Source: Chloroflexota bacterium
GTDB taxonomy: Bacteria; Chloroflexota; Limnocylindria; Limnocylindrales; CSP1-4
DNA length: 27,447 nucleotides
Reading direction: 5' to 3'
NCBI GenBank assembly: GCA_005881055.1
Contig: VBHW01000035.1
Location: 1-27,447, forward strand
Shown here: positions 1 to 7,572 of the stretch, piece after piece
Layout: every line of letters starts with the position of its first letter
How positions within the stretch are numbered: the stretch's first letter is position 1
The notes under the pieces: model-generated
Seen by the model: only the letters and a program-made list of their open reading frames with translations
What the model was told of the DNA's origin: nothing
Database searches by the model: none
Program-made: the position numbers and the translations under genes

Positions 1-283
1 CCGCCGGTGGTGCCGGCGGGGCGTCGTCGGGAGCCGGGGCGCCACCGAATGGATCGTCGGCCGCGGCGCCGTGGGGGGAACCCAGGCTTCCCCGGGCGGC
101 GATCCCCGCCTCGAGCGTGCGATGCTGCCCCGAGCCTCCGGCGAGCGCCACGCCCGCGAGCGAGGCCTCGCCGAGCATCGTCGCGACCACGAGGGCGACG
201 AGCCAGGCGATGGGCGCCCGGCGACGGCCGAAGCTCGCGGCGAGCGTGGGGACAGGGCGTCGAAGCGGCGATCGGGTCGGCAT
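1..283 (-). CDS. Exported protein, N-terminal part only (runs off left edge)
   Basis: An open minus-strand frame starts at an ATG at 281-283 and has no stop before base 1, so only the first 94 residues are visible. The N terminus has several Arg residues (about residues 4-22) followed by a hydrophobic segment (about 25-48) ending in Ala-Leu-Ala before Gly-Gly. That is a good Sec signal peptide with a likely cleavage after about residue 48. The mature part turns Gly/Ala/Pro/Asp-rich and looks disordered. A GAGGA-like Shine-Dalgarno lies about 7 bases before the ATG, and a possible -10 (TAGGGT) at 337-342. The family cannot be recognised from this fragment. I infer a secreted or membrane-anchored protein. 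Confidence 0.55.
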   Translation of the reverse strand, partial: MPTRSPLRRPVPTLAASFGRRRAPIAWLVALVVATMLGEASLAGVALAGGSGQHRTLEAGIAARGSLGSPHGAAADDPFGGAPAPDDAPPAPPA

Positions 284-368
284 GTGACGGTCCTCGGCGG
301 ATGATCCGAGCGGTCGCCGTTCGCAGCGAGGCGCTCACCCTAGGCGTGGGTGGAGGCCCTGACAATCC

Positions 369-446
369 GGACCATGGTCCCGGTCTGGCGTGGTACGCAC
401 GGGTCCGGAGCGGTCCGGGCCAGTGGTGGGAGATCCGGTGCGGTCC
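369..446. promoter_or_regulatory. Cluster of GGTCC/GGACC motifs with a 12-bp palindrome
   Basis: A perfect 12-base palindrome, GGACCATGGTCC, sits at 369-380. Further GGTCC copies lie at 402-406, 412-416 and 442-446. Spacings from the palindrome's GGTCC half (376) are 26, 10 and 30 bases, roughly helical multiples. The cluster lies between the divergent left-edge exported gene and the VOC remnant, so an operator is possible. This is a pattern seen in sequence only, and no regulator is identified. Confidence 0.25.
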
Positions 447-540
447 ATTGAGGTGGCGGCCGCGGTCTCGTCGAGGGCCTCCGCCTCGATGGGAGCGTAG
501 CCCAGTCGATCCTTCACCAAGGAGACCCAGCCGGGTACAG

Positions 541-684
541 GGCATCGACGATGTCCTCGACCGCTTGCGGGCTCGCGGAGCCGAACTCGTCGGCGAGGTG
601 GAGCAGTACGAGAACAGCTACCGGCTCTGCTACGTCCGTGGCCCCGAGGGGATCATCATCGAGCTGGCGAAGCAGATCGAGTGA
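541..684 (+). pseudogene. VOC/glyoxalase-fold protein remnant (C-terminal 47 residues)
   Basis: This plus-strand stretch encodes the typical C-terminal end of a VOC (vicinal oxygen chelate, glyoxalase/bleomycin-resistance) domain. There is a helix with the pattern DDVLDRLRARGAELVGE, then a Tyr/Arg strand, then VRGPEGIIIEL, whose final Glu is the usual metal ligand, and a TGA stop at 682-684. Upstream in the same frame the translation is Arg/Pro-rich and unlike any VOC domain, and no start codon with a Shine-Dalgarno is convincing. The family normally has about 110-150 residues, so this looks like the tail of a gene whose front has been lost. A functional short protein is unlikely. Confidence 0.5.
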
Positions 685-766
685 CCGGTAGGAGAACGGC
701 CCAGCGCCGGGATCGTGGCGGCGAACCGCACGACTCGTGGGTCTCGACCCGCGGGCTATCCGGACG

Positions 767-1618
767 TCACTGGCTGGCTGTCGCCGCGATACGCGTCCGC
801 GTGCCGGTGACCTCCTGCGTCCAGAGGCCCGCCGCACCGACGATCGACCGCCCGAACGGGGCCTTGTTGACGCCGTCCGGGTCCATCTTCGCCGTGTAGC
901 CGGACGTGCGCGCGGACGCGAACGAGAGGACGTGATTGTTGAAGTTCGGGTTCGAGCGCCACATCTGGTCGACCGTCTGGCTCGTCGTGAACAGCTGGCG
1001 GACGTACCAGGCGGCGCCGCCCCACATCCCCGAGTTGTAGACCTCGGCGACGACAGCGCGCGCTCCGGTGCGCAGCCAGCCGGCGGCCATGTTGTCGACG
1101 CGCTGCTTGGCGACTGACAACGTCGGATCGGCGTTGCCGGGCTCCGAGTTTCCTGCGGAGTAACACAGGTGATGGAGGAGCACGATCGCGTTGGGCGCCA
1201 GCCGGATGTCACGGGCGAGGTAGTACTCGCCCCAGTATTTCGTCGTCGAGTTGTCGCTGCCGGCGGACGGGTTCAGGCCCAGGCCGTCCTTGGTGTACGT
1301 CTGGAACGGCCCGTACGGGCTCGGCCAGCCGTTGCCGTGGCCCATGTAGATGACGATCGAGGCACCCTGGAGCGCGGCCTTCGCCGCGGCCCACGTGGCT
1401 GTCGGCGTGTAGACCTTCACGACGTTGCTCGTGTACTTGAGTGCCTCGGCGGCCGCCGCGTCGGCGTCGCTCTTGTAGAAGCTCGTCGAGCCGGCGACCG
1501 GACCGACGATGATGACGACCTTTGCGTTGGAAGTCGGCATCGCGCCCAGCGCGCTCGGCACGGCCAGGCCCAGCACGACGAGGCAGCTGGCGGTGGCGGC
1601 GACGATGAGCTTTCGCAC
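767..1618 (-). CDS. Secreted protein with caspase/gingipain-like His-Cys dyad (putative clan CD peptidase)
   Basis: The 283-residue protein starts at GTG (1616-1618) with an AGGGAG Shine-Dalgarno about 9 bases upstream. Residues 1-26 form a clear signal peptide (MRK, hydrophobic core, cleavage near ALGA). The mature part has two features typical of the caspase-haemoglobinase fold. A hydrophobic strand runs into YMGHGN (His94). A second hydrophobic strand runs into HHLCYSAG (Cys152), about 58 residues later. Caspases and gingipains place their catalytic His after one strand (HG) and Cys after the next (CxxG). The rest is rich in Trp, Tyr, Asn and Gly, as in extracytoplasmic proteins. I do not recognise a named family. 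The peptidase assignment is inferred from motif order and spacing only. It stands alone, with no co-directional partner close by. Confidence 0.6.
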   Translation of the reverse strand: MRKLIVAATASCLVVLGLAVPSALGAMPTSNAKVVIIVGPVAGSTSFYKSDADAAAAEALKYTSNVVKVYTPTATWAAAKAALQGASIVIYMGHGNGWPSPYGPFQTYTKDGLGLNPSAGSDNSTTKYWGEYYLARDIRLAPNAIVLLHHLCYSAGNSEPGNADPTLSVAKQRVDNMAAGWLRTGARAVVAEVYNSGMWGGAAWYVRQLFTTSQTVDQMWRSNPNFNNHVLSFASARTSGYTAKMDPDGVNKAPFGRSIVGAAGLWTQEVTGTRTRIAATASQ

Positions 1619-1863
1619 GATGGCGATCTCCCTGGGTGGCGGTGGGCACGCCTCGGGGACGTGTCTCGCCAGCCTCGCGGGAGGCGGGTCGCCGACTCAA
1701 TCGCGGGATGGTCCCCGACGGGCATGGCCCCATCGGCGGCGGGCTGATGCGGAGCTTTGGGGAGATGTGCGGTGGGCAAGGGTCCGGGTGGGGTGGACAG
1801 GCATGGGACGGCGTGCGAGCACGCAACGGAATTCGCGTCGAACGACCTCGCCGGCGGCCTCCG

Positions 1864-2475
1864 TCAGCCGCGCAGGCGCGCGACGAGGTCCGCGAGCGTC
1901 GGGTTCGTCCGATCCCTGTCGGAGAGGATCGGGCGGCCGTCGGCCGTCATCGCGAGCCGCGGCCACGGCACGCCGACGGCCGGGTCGTCCCACGCGAAGC
2001 CGAGCTCGTCTCCCCCGTCGTACTCGTTCGTCACGAGATACAGGAGCTCGAGCTCCTCGAGCGCGAGGAATCCGTGCGCCACCCCGACCGGGATGACCAC
2101 CCAGTCGTCGGCGCGGAGATCGTGCGTCTCGACGAGCGCCTGAGGCCCGGATCCGTCGAGGAGGGGCCGCACGTCGACGAGCGCAACCAACGCTCGCCCG
2201 CTCGCGACGACCCAATAGTCGAGCTGCCTGCGATGGTAATGGAGGCCGCGCAGCACACCCGGCCGGGACGTCGAGAGGTTGGCCTGGACGAACCGCTGTC
2301 CGCCCGCCGGCTCCGCCATCAGGTCAGCGGTCGCGCCCGTGTCGCCCGGCGAAAGCTCACCGAACGTGCTCGCGCGCCAGAGCTCCCGGAACGCGCCGCG
2401 CTCGTCGGCATGGCGCTGCAGGCGTCCGAGGCGGACGCCGTCGAGTCGGCTCGGACCGGGCGGCCCGTCGCTCAT
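1864..2475 (-). CDS. rfbC: dTDP-4-dehydrorhamnose 3,5-epimerase
   Basis: This is the cytoplasmic epimerase that converts dTDP-4-keto-6-deoxy-glucose to the L-lyxo isomer, third step of dTDP-L-rhamnose synthesis. The 203-residue cupin protein shows the family signatures in order: DERGAF near the N terminus, GVLRGLHYH with the catalytic His, and VPVG/IPVGVAHGF, then TNEYDG with the Tyr typical of the active site. I chose the ATG at 2473-2475. A TTG at 2506-2508 would add 11 residues, but it lies inside a tandem repeat derived from the 3' end of rfbD. It is the last gene of the rfbA-rfbB-rfbD-rfbC run, 42 bases after the rfbD stop. The length is close to normal for RmlC. Confidence 0.9.
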   Translation of the reverse strand: MSDGPPGPSRLDGVRLGRLQRHADERGAFRELWRASTFGELSPGDTGATADLMAEPAGGQRFVQANLSTSRPGVLRGLHYHRRQLDYWVVASGRALVALVDVRPLLDGSGPQALVETHDLRADDWVVIPVGVAHGFLALEELELLYLVTNEYDGGDELGFAWDDPAVGVPWPRLAMTADGRPILSDRDRTNPTLADLVARLRG

Positions 2476-2538
2476 TGGGCCGCAATCCCGCCGCTCAATG
2501 GGCCGCAATCCCGCCGCTCATCGGGCCGCAGCCGCCCG
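2471..2538. repeat. 23-bp tandem duplication of the rfbD 3' end
   Basis: Two near-identical 23-base units (2471-2493 and 2494-2516, one mismatch) are followed by a diverged third copy beginning at 2517. That third copy is the last codons and TGA stop of rfbD. On the minus strand the first duplicate keeps a TGA-like stop context and the rfbC ATG falls within the unit nearest rfbC. The repeat has therefore built the rfbD-rfbC spacer out of copied coding sequence. Confidence 0.75.
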
Positions 2539-3423
2539 CTGGCGGAGAAGGATCGGCACGTAGTCGGCCAGCGCGGCCTGCCACGACCTGAGCGGTCGCG
2601 TGGGAGCCAGCACGCCCCAGAGGGGCGGGGTGGATGCGCGCGGCCATGTCGCCACCGGGACCTCCTCGATCGGGATGGCGATCCCGGACTGCCGCAGGAG
2701 CTCCCTCGCCCAGTCGGCCCGCGACGCCACGCCGCCGTTCACGATGTGCTCGATCCGGCCCAGCGAGAACGGGCCATCCTCCCCGGCGGCCGCGACGATC
2801 GCCTCCGCGACGTCGGGCGCGTACGACGGCGAGCCGATCTCGTCGTTCACCGCCCGGAGGGGCTCGTTCGCCTGGGCGGACCGCTCTGCGGCCGCGAGCA
2901 GCTTCGACGGGAAGTCGTTGCCCGGCGGCCCGTACAGCCAAGTCGTCCGCACGATCGCGAGCGAGCTCCCCCTGCGGGCCGCTCGCCATGCCTCGGCCGC
3001 AGCGCGTTCCCCGGCGAGCTTGCTCGCTCCGTATGGGTTTAGCGGCGCTGGCTCGTCGTCAGTCGCGTAGGCGCGACCGTCGGACCGGCGACCGTCGAAC
3101 ACCTCGTTCGTCGAGAGGACGACCAGATCGGCTCCGGCTGAGGCGCACGCCCTCGCCAGCTCACCGACCGCGTGTCCGTTGCGCCGCATCGCGAGCGCGG
3201 GATCGCGGGCGCAGCCCTCGGTGTCCGTCCAGGCGGCGGCGTGGATCACCAGCTCGGGTCGGTCGCGCTCGACCAGTCGCGCCGCTGCAGCCGGATCGTC
3301 GAGGTCATAGTCGGGCCGGCCCCAGCCGATCGGCCCACCGGGACCGGTGAACGGGGCATCTGCGAGCGAGGCCATCAGCGCCCGGCCGAGTCGGCCTCCC
3401 GGTCCGGTGACGGCGACGCGCAC
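2518..3423 (-). CDS. rfbD: dTDP-4-dehydrorhamnose reductase
   Basis: This is an NAD(P)H-dependent short-chain reductase that makes dTDP-L-rhamnose in the last step of the pathway. The 301-residue protein has the N-terminal Rossmann motif (VAVTGPGGRLGRAL), the WTDTEGC segment after the HAAAW strand, STNEVFDG, the catalytic YGASK pair and the RTTWLYGP strand typical of RmlD. The start is the GTG at 3421-3423, two bases after the rfbB TGA. The longer upstream reading (to 3513) lies wholly inside rfbB and has no Rossmann-like content. Such tight spacing implies translational coupling. STNEVF in place of the common STDYVF is a lineage variant, and the catalytic Tyr and Lys are intact. Confidence 0.9.
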   Translation of the reverse strand: MRVAVTGPGGRLGRALMASLADAPFTGPGGPIGWGRPDYDLDDPAAAARLVERDRPELVIHAAAWTDTEGCARDPALAMRRNGHAVGELARACASAGADLVVLSTNEVFDGRRSDGRAYATDDEPAPLNPYGASKLAGERAAAEAWRAARRGSSLAIVRTTWLYGPPGNDFPSKLLAAAERSAQANEPLRAVNDEIGSPSYAPDVAEAIVAAAGEDGPFSLGRIEHIVNGGVASRADWARELLRQSGIAIPIEEVPVATWPRASTPPLWGVLAPTRPLRSWQAALADYVPILLRQRAAAAR

Positions 3424-3425
3424 GA

Positions 3426-4565
3426 TCAGTCCGCCTGGGTCGAGGCCGCCAGGCGAGCGCCGTACTGCCGAGCGTAGTAGTCGTCCCAGTCGCCGGAACG
3501 GATCGCCCGCCACCAGCCCTCGTTCGCGCGGAACCAGTCGACGGTCTCGGCGATGCCGGCCTCGAACGGCATCCGGTTCTGCCAGCCGAGGGCGGCGAGC
3601 TTGCCGCCGTCCATCGCATAGCGACGGTCGTGGCCCGGCCGGTCGGCGACGGTCCGCACGAGGGACCAGGGCTTTCCGAGCCGCTCGAGGAGCACGGTGA
3701 CGACGTCCCGGTTCGTCATCTCGGCCGAGCCGGGGATGTTGTAGATCTCGCCGCTCGCGCCGTGGCGCAGGACGAACTCGATGGCCCCCGCGTGGTCGGC
3801 GACGTGGAGCCAGTCGCGGCGCTGCAGCCCGTCGCCGTAGAGCGGCAATGGTTGGTCGTCGATGGCGTTCGTCACGAACAGCGGGATGAGCTTCTCGGGA
3901 TGCTGGTGTGGCCCGTACGTGTTGGCGCCACGGGTGACCAGCGCGTCGAGCCCGTACGTCGCGACGTAGCTCCGGACGAGCATGTCGCCGGCGGCCTTGG
4001 CCGCGCTGTACGGCGAACGTGGGGCGAGCGGGTCACCTTCCCACGACCGCCCCTGCTCGACCGAGCCGTAGACCTCGTCGGTCGACACCTGGAGGTAGCG
4101 CGGCGCCGAGCGGGCTCCCTCGCGGGCGCGCTCCGTCGCACGACGGCACGCCTCGAGGAGGACGTGCACGCCGATGACGCCGGTCGTGAGGAACGCCTCG
4201 GGATCGAGGATCGAGCGGTCGACGTGCGACTCCGCCGCGAAGTTGACGACCGCGTCGGTTGTCTCGACGAGCGGATCGACGTCTGCCGGGTTCGCGATGT
4301 CGCCGCGCACGAACCGAAAGCGCCCGGCCTGCTCGGGATCGGCCCGGATCGCCGCGAGGTTCGCCTCGCTGCCGGCGTACGTCAGCTTGTCGAGGACCGT
4401 GATGCGCGTGCCGTCGCGTCGCCCGAGCACCTCGCGGACGAAGCAACTCCCGATGAATCCGGCGCCACCGCTGACGAGGAGGTGCGCGCCGGGCCCCGCC
4501 AACGGGTGGACCGAGCGCCGGCCGGCCGGTTCGGCGCCATCCCTCATGCGGCGATCGTCAGGCAT
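3426..4565 (-). CDS. rfbB: dTDP-glucose 4,6-dehydratase
   Basis: This is an NAD-dependent extended SDR enzyme that converts dTDP-glucose to dTDP-4-keto-6-deoxyglucose. It has the Rossmann motif SGGAGFIGS near residue 32, FAAESHVDRS, VSTDEVYGS, the catalytic YSAAK and a NTYGPHQHPEKLIP block, with the GDGLQRRDWLHVAD signature later. Length is 379 residues, slightly long because of about 25 extra N-terminal residues. The ATG at 4563-4565 overlaps the rfbA stop (4558-4560) by 8 bases. A second ATG at 4545-4547, just after that stop, is an equally possible start and would remove 6 residues. Neither has a strong Shine-Dalgarno. The gene is coupled to rfbA upstream and rfbD downstream. Confidence 0.92.
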   Translation of the reverse strand: MPDDRRMRDGAEPAGRRSVHPLAGPGAHLLVSGGAGFIGSCFVREVLGRRDGTRITVLDKLTYAGSEANLAAIRADPEQAGRFRFVRGDIANPADVDPLVETTDAVVNFAAESHVDRSILDPEAFLTTGVIGVHVLLEACRRATERAREGARSAPRYLQVSTDEVYGSVEQGRSWEGDPLAPRSPYSAAKAAGDMLVRSYVATYGLDALVTRGANTYGPHQHPEKLIPLFVTNAIDDQPLPLYGDGLQRRDWLHVADHAGAIEFVLRHGASGEIYNIPGSAEMTNRDVVTVLLERLGKPWSLVRTVADRPGHDRRYAMDGGKLAALGWQNRMPFEAGIAETVDWFRANEGWWRAIRSGDWDDYYARQYGARLAASTQAD

Positions 4566-5361
4566 CGACTCGCGGCGGCAGCTCCACCTCGTCCGTTCGC
4601 CGCTGGAGCGGGCGCTGGGTCGGAGGGGCAAGACGACCCGCAGCGTCGTCCTCGGCCGCCAGCTCGGCGGCTCGCAGGAGGGACGGCACCGTCCCGGCGT
4701 CTGTCCAGTGCCCGTCGTAGACGCGGGTGAAGAGGCGCCGGCCGGGGATGTAGTGGTTGAGCACGTCGGTGATCTCGAGCTCCCCGCGGCCCGAGGGCGC
4801 GAGGTGCTCGATGACGTCGAAGGCGTCCGGGCGGAGGAAGTACACGCCGATCGGGATGAGGTCGCTCTTCGGCTTCGCCGGCTTCTCCTCGAAGCCGACG
4901 ACCGCGCCGTCCGAATCGAGCTCGGCCACGCCGAACCGCTCGGGGTCGGGGACGCGGTAGAGCAGCGTGCCCGCACCCCACGGGCCCGAATCGAACTCCT
5001 GGCCCGTGTCCGCCAGCGGCTCACCCCGCAGGATGTTGTCGCCGAGCACGCAGCAGAACGCTTCGGCACCGACGAAGTCGCGGGCGAGCCCGATCGCGTG
5101 CGCGATGCCCAGCGCTCCGCGCTGGTAGCGGTACGTGAGGTCGAGCCCGAAATGGTTGCCGTCCCCGAGGAGCTCGACGACGTCGCCGACGCTCTTGCCG
5201 CCGACGATGACCATGACCTCGCGGATGCCCATGCCGGCGAGCGTCTCGATCGGGTAGTAGATCATCGGCCGGTCGTAGATGGGCAGGAGGTGCTTGTTCG
5301 TGACGATCGTGAGGGGGAACAAGCGCGTCGCGGTGCCCCCGGCGAGAACGATGCCCTTCAT
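4558..5361 (-). CDS. rfbA: Glucose-1-phosphate thymidylyltransferase
   Basis: This enzyme joins glucose-1-phosphate and dTTP to dTDP-glucose, the entry step of the rhamnose pathway. The 267-residue nucleotidyltransferase begins MKGIVLAGG and carries the nucleotide-binding signature as LAGGTATRLFPLT (the usual Ser-Gly is Thr-Ala here). It then has LLPIYDRPMIYYPI, a VLGDNI metal-binding Asp, GFEEKPAKPKSD and WTDAGT near the end. It is a short form, lacking about 20 C-terminal residues of enterobacterial RfbA. The ATG at 5359-5361 is set by family alignment. No Shine-Dalgarno is visible, but a TACGCT hexamer lies 9 bases upstream, so the gene may also be expressed from a leaderless message. It starts 28 bases after mreC. 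Confidence 0.92.
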   Translation of the reverse strand: MKGIVLAGGTATRLFPLTIVTNKHLLPIYDRPMIYYPIETLAGMGIREVMVIVGGKSVGDVVELLGDGNHFGLDLTYRYQRGALGIAHAIGLARDFVGAEAFCCVLGDNILRGEPLADTGQEFDSGPWGAGTLLYRVPDPERFGVAELDSDGAVVGFEEKPAKPKSDLIPIGVYFLRPDAFDVIEHLAPSGRGELEITDVLNHYIPGRRLFTRVYDGHWTDAGTVPSLLRAAELAAEDDAAGRLAPPTQRPLQRRTDEVELPPRVDA

Positions 5362-5370
5362 CGAGGCGAC

Positions 5371-5376
5371 AGCGTA
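5371..5376 (-). promoter_or_regulatory. Possible -10 element for rfbA (near-leaderless)
   Basis: On the minus strand TACGCT lies 9 bases before the rfbA ATG, in the 28-base mreC-rfbA gap. No Shine-Dalgarno is seen between them and no clear -35 was found. The same hexamer precedes the DinB-like gene at 24587. Confidence 0.3.
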
Positions 5377-5389
5377 GCAGGCGGTCGCG

Positions 5390-6289
5390 TCAGGGCTGGG
5401 CCGATGGCGAGGCGCCCGGGCCGGAGATCGGCAGCCCGCCCTCGTAGTCGGTGATGACGAGGACGTACTCGAGCTTCGAGAGGTCGATCGCCGGGGCCAG
5501 GTACGCGGTCTGCACGACCGCGTTCGCGTCGCGCTGGACGTCGATGACCTGCCCGATGACCAGGCCCTTCGGGTATGGCGAGCGGATCCCACCGCCGAGG
5601 ACGATCCCGGCGGTCACGACCTCGTCGTTGATGTTCACCCGTTCCGTCGAGTCGATGTTCTGCATGACGAGCACGCCGCCGAGCTGGCCGGCCACGTCGC
5701 CGGTCGCCCCGTTGCTCTCGATCATCCCGGTCACCGTCGCCGACGGGTCGTTGATGAGCGTGACGTGGGCAGCGGTCCCGGACAGGTCCGTGATCCGGCC
5801 GGCGAGCGCGCCGCCCGCACCGACCACGACGTCGCCGACGACGAGCCCGTCGTTCGAGCCGCGGTCGATCGTGATGGTGCGGCCCACCTCGGGACGTTCG
5901 CGGGCGATGACCGACGCCGCGATCGTGTGGTAGGCGAATCCGGTCTTGACCTGGAGCAGCGCGGTCAGCTGCTGGTTCTCGCGCTCGAGCGCCTGCAGCC
6001 TCGCGTTCTCGTTCTGGAGCTGCGTATTGCGGGCTCGCAGGTCCTCGTTGTCGACCCGCAGCCGGTCGATCTCGCGGAGCGACTCGACGACCGAGCCGAT
6101 ACCCGACGCGACCCCCGCGGCGCTCGCCTGGAGCGGCCGGAACGCGAAGGCCGCCGCCTTCTGGAGCTCGGTGACGACGGGCGACGACGAGAACGCCATG
6201 CACACGATGCTCAGGCCGAGGAGCGTCGCGAAGCTGATCGCCCGGCGCCGGGCGATGCGCGTCGTGCGGGTGGTGATGAGGCCGGACAT
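5390..6289 (-). CDS. mreC: Rod shape-determining protein MreC
   Basis: MreC is a membrane-anchored periplasmic scaffold linking the MreB filament to cell-wall synthesis enzymes. The 299-residue protein has one N-terminal TM helix (about residues 17-37), then a coiled coil (about 68-110, rich in Leu/Asn/Glu heptads). The two-lobed beta-barrel follows, with ITIDRGSNDGLVVGDVVV, a typical MreC core block, and a later GxxV..GIVLGGG region. A strong GGGAGGA Shine-Dalgarno 8 bases upstream fixes the ATG at 6287-6289. The stop of mreB is 28 bases upstream and rfbA begins 28 bases downstream. No mreD follows, which is unusual for the mreBCD order. Confidence 0.93.
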   Translation of the reverse strand: MSGLITTRTTRIARRRAISFATLLGLSIVCMAFSSSPVVTELQKAAAFAFRPLQASAAGVASGIGSVVESLREIDRLRVDNEDLRARNTQLQNENARLQALERENQQLTALLQVKTGFAYHTIAASVIARERPEVGRTITIDRGSNDGLVVGDVVVGAGGALAGRITDLSGTAAHVTLINDPSATVTGMIESNGATGDVAGQLGGVLVMQNIDSTERVNINDEVVTAGIVLGGGIRSPYPKGLVIGQVIDVQRDANAVVQTAYLAPAIDLSKLEYVLVITDYEGGLPISGPGASPSAQP

Positions 6290-6317
6290 CGCGACGGTCC
6301 TCCCGCGCTCGAGGGGG

Positions 6318-7370
6318 TCAGCGCGGCGCGCGAGCGTACGTGTCTGCGACGAGCACGCGCTGCATGCGGTCGAGCTCCTCGAGCACGACCCCCGTGCCGC
6401 GCGCGACGCATGTCAGGGGATCGTCGGCGACGTGCACCGGCATCTGGGTTGCCTCGGCGACCCTCCGGTCGAGGCCGGCGAGGAGCGCGCCCCCGCCGGC
6501 GAGGACGATGCCCTGATCCATGATGTCCGCGACCAGCTCGGGTGGCGTCTCCTCGATCGTGTCCTTGATCGTGTCGACGATCTGCTGGACGGACGGCTCG
6601 ATGGCCTCGCGGATCTGGTCGGCGCCGACCTCGACGCTGCGCGGCAGGCCCGTGAGGAGATCCCGGCCGCGGAGGGTGACGCGCTGGACGTCCCACTCCC
6701 CGGGGTACGCCGACGCGATTGCGATCTTGATGTCCTCCGCGGTCCGCTCGCCGAGGAACAGGTTGTACTCGCGCCGCGCGAAGGTGACGATGTCCTGGTC
6801 CATCTCGTCGCCGCCGATGCGGATGCTCCGGCTCACGACGATCCCACCGAGGCTGATGACCGCGACCTCGGTCGTGCCGCCACCGATGTCGACGATGAGG
6901 CTGCCCGATGGCTCGCTCACGGGCAGCCCGGCACCGATCGCGGCGGCCATCGGCTCCTCGATGAGGCGCACCCAGCGCGCTCCGGCGTTGAGGCCGGCGT
7001 CGCGCACCGCCCGTTTTTCGACCTCGGTCACGCCGGACGGGATGCCGAGGATCATCCGCGGACGCGGGATGAGGCCGAGGCTCTTGTGCACCTCGTGCAC
7101 GAAGTACCGGATCATCTGCTCCGTCACATCGAAGTCGCTGATGACGCCGTCCCGGAGCGGCCGCACCGCGATGATGCTCGCCGGGGTCCGGCCGACCATC
7201 CGCTTGGCCTCGGCGCCGATCGCGAGGACGCGCTTCGTCTTCGCCTCGATCGCCACGACGCTCGGCTCGCTCATGACGATGCCCCGGTCGCGGACGTGGA
7301 CGAGCGTGTTGGCGGTGCCGAGGTCGATGCCGATGTCGCGCGAGAACAGGCCGAGAAGGGCGTCGAACAT
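6318..7370 (-). CDS. mreB: Rod shape-determining protein MreB (actin-like)
   Basis: MreB is a bacterial actin that forms membrane-associated filaments and directs lateral wall growth. The 350-residue protein shows the actin-fold ATPase motifs: IGIDLGTANTLV (phosphate 1), VDIGGGTTEVAVISLGG (phosphate 2) and IVLAGGGALLAGL (adenosine). It also has the MreB-typical EEPMAAAIGAGLP segment. Length is standard. The ATG at 7368-7370 matches the family N terminus (MFDALLGLFSRDIGIDLGT) and has an AAGGA Shine-Dalgarno about 11 bases upstream. It heads the mreB-mreC-rfb block. Its leader contains a TATACT hexamer and large inverted repeats further upstream. Confidence 0.97.
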   Translation of the reverse strand: MFDALLGLFSRDIGIDLGTANTLVHVRDRGIVMSEPSVVAIEAKTKRVLAIGAEAKRMVGRTPASIIAVRPLRDGVISDFDVTEQMIRYFVHEVHKSLGLIPRPRMILGIPSGVTEVEKRAVRDAGLNAGARWVRLIEEPMAAAIGAGLPVSEPSGSLIVDIGGGTTEVAVISLGGIVVSRSIRIGGDEMDQDIVTFARREYNLFLGERTAEDIKIAIASAYPGEWDVQRVTLRGRDLLTGLPRSVEVGADQIREAIEPSVQQIVDTIKDTIEETPPELVADIMDQGIVLAGGGALLAGLDRRVAEATQMPVHVADDPLTCVARGTGVVLEELDRMQRVLVADTYARAPR

Positions 7371-7456
7371 GAACGGGCTGGTCCTTCGGTGGCTGGGCGA
7401 CGACGGCGCCGGATGCGTGGCGGGCCGCACGGTCGTCCCTGGGGAAAGGCCCGTGC

Positions 7457-7462
7457 AGTATA
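7457..7462 (-). promoter_or_regulatory. Candidate -10 element for mreB
   Basis: TATACT on the minus strand lies 86 bases before the mreB ATG and is a close match to the bacterial -10 consensus in an otherwise GC-rich stretch. No TTGACA-like -35 is visible at normal spacing. Confidence 0.35.
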
Positions 7463-7572
7463 CCCGCCGAGCCCGTGCGCGCCCGCTCGGGCCGATCCTC
7501 GGCTGGCCGACCGCTGCATGTCCGCGGCAGTTGGGCTGACCGTCGTCCTGGGCCGTAAGCCCCGGCGCATTA

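Noticed and set aside
1619..1863. Possible riboswitch in the caspase-like gene leader
   Set aside because: No known riboswitch core (c-di-GMP, cobalamin, TPP, SAM) could be matched by eye. Only GC-rich sequence with weak self-complementarity is seen.
1636..3042. 468-residue plus-strand open frame opposite rfbC and rfbD
   Set aside because: It is Arg/Pro/Glu-rich and has no domain pattern. The opposite strand carries two textbook enzymes.
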